64,000 nt of DNA from Micromonospora wenchangensis (GTDB lineage Bacteria; Actinomycetota; Actinomycetes; Mycobacteriales; Micromonosporaceae), in NCBI RefSeq assembly GCF_002210435.1, contig NZ_MZMV01000001.1:1-64000 (forward strand). The letters are read 5' to 3'. This document shows, piece after piece, positions 63,409 through 64,000 of the stretch. Below the pieces are notes generated by a model. The model was not told the DNA's origin, searched no databases, and was given only the letters and a program-made list of their open reading frames with translations. The number at the start of each line of letters is the position of its first letter. The stretch's first letter is position 1. Made by a program: the position numbers and the translations under genes.

Positions 63409-64000
63409 ATGTCCGAGGAGACCTGGCTCGCCGCCCGTTTGATCCCCACCTCAGGCATCAACGGCGCAGAGGAACAGGAACGCCGGGCGACCTCCGCCCT
63501 GCTGGCAGTGATGAGCGCAGTACGGGAATTCGGGCGTGTGCTGACCCACTCCCTCGGTGCGCCGGCCGGGACGGTGCAGACGTTCATCGAGGTGCCCTTC
63601 AAGCTCGGCACCCAGCAGTTCTTCCCCGACGGCCTGATCCGGGTCACCCGGGGGCAGCGCCAGTGGACCGCCCTCGTCGAGGTGAAGACCGGCAGCAACG
63701 CCCTGCGGACCGAGCAGTTGGAGGCGTACCTCGACATCGCCCGGGAGCAGGGCTTCGACGCCCTGGTCACGATCTCCAACGAGATCGCGCCCGTACCGGG
63801 CCAGCACCCGACCGTCGTCGACCGTCGCAAGCTGCGCAAGGTAGCCCTGTACCACCTGCCCTGGTCGGAAATCCTGACTCAGGCGGTGATCCAGAAGGAG
63901 TATCGCGGCGTCGCCGACCCGGATCAGGCGTGGGTCCTCGGTGAGCTGATCAGGTATCTGGAGCATCCCCGCTCCGGCGCGCTGGAGTTCAGCGACATGG
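63409..64000 (+). CDS. PD-(D/E)XK-like protein, 3' end outside window
   Basis: The ATG at 63409 follows GAGGAG by eight bases and the frame stays open to the right edge, giving at least 197 residues. The visible part begins EETWLAARLIPTSG, then FFPDGLIRVTRGQRQWTALVEVKTG, in which Asp and the Glu-x-Lys pair form a restriction-endonuclease-like motif (about residues 80-105). RTEQLEAYLDIAREQGFDALVTISN follows, the strand-helix expected after it. No family name is certain. It extends the defence island beyond the window. Confidence 0.75.
   Translation, partial: MSEETWLAARLIPTSGINGAEEQERRATSALLAVMSAVREFGRVLTHSLGAPAGTVQTFIEVPFKLGTQQFFPDGLIRVTRGQRQWTALVEVKTGSNALRTEQLEAYLDIAREQGFDALVTISNEIAPVPGQHPTVVDRRKLRKVALYHLPWSEILTQAVIQKEYRGVADPDQAWVLGELIRYLEHPRSGALEFSDM

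Noticed and set aside
28450..64000. CRISPR array or insertion sequence in the defence island
   Set aside because: No regularly spaced repeats, transposase or integrase were seen on either strand.

Overview
The window is high-GC actinomycete DNA. Most genes sit in dense runs with ATGA or GTGA stop/start overlaps, several coding sequences begin right at a putative -10 box (leaderless style), and there is an XRE/DUF397 regulator pair, a CBM2 exoenzyme and a type 2 BREX (Pgl) locus. Gene content fits Micromonosporaceae, probably Micromonospora or a close relative. That assignment is inference from protein families; there is no rRNA or tRNA in the window.

Positions 1-28,400 are core chromosome. 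First come a partial DUF4352-like gene, a conserved gene often labelled 3-methyladenine DNA glycosylase, a secreted SGNH hydrolase with CBM2, a GNAT/DUF4180 pair, arfB, an HtrA-like protease and a MoxR-DUF58-VWA operon. The minus strand then carries most of branched-chain amino acid synthesis plus serine synthesis: ilvB-ilvN-ilvC, serA, leuB, ilvE and a citramalate synthase (cimA). ilvD lies nearby on the plus strand. Two of these units, ilvB and cimA, have a short leader ORF followed by two back-to-back hairpins, the second an intrinsic terminator. This is classical transcription attenuation, and the cimA leader has tandem Ile codons. A perfect 23-bp-arm palindrome lies between ilvC and serA. 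A GGDEF-EAL membrane protein sits upstream of ilvB.

From about 28,450 to the right edge the window is a defence island. All six BREX type 2 genes are present on the minus strand in two blocks: pglW-pglX (57,204-49,559) and pglY-pglZ-brxD-brxHI (38,459-28,450). About 11 kb separates them. It holds an operon of a DprA-like SLOG protein and a zinc-ribbon phosphoribosyltransferase, a Cys-rich protein with a small partner, an XRE/DUF397 pair, two DUF4352-type exported proteins, an AAA ATPase/RloB pair (AbiL-like) on the opposite strand, and an HNH nuclease following pglX. Upstream of pglW lie two tandem paralogues that each join a PD-(D/E)XK-like nuclease motif to a DUF2075 helicase, a MazG-like pyrophosphohydrolase and an EVE-like/HNH nuclease. 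A further PD-(D/E)XK-like gene runs off the right end, so the island continues.

The BREX core (kinase PglW, methyltransferase PglX, ATPase PglY, phosphatase-fold PglZ, ATPase BrxD, helicase BrxHI) would mark self DNA and block phage replication. The flanking nucleases and nucleotide enzymes look like layered or BREX-linked defences. The least described parts are the SLOG-phosphoribosyltransferase operon and the tandem nuclease-helicase pair next to pglW.
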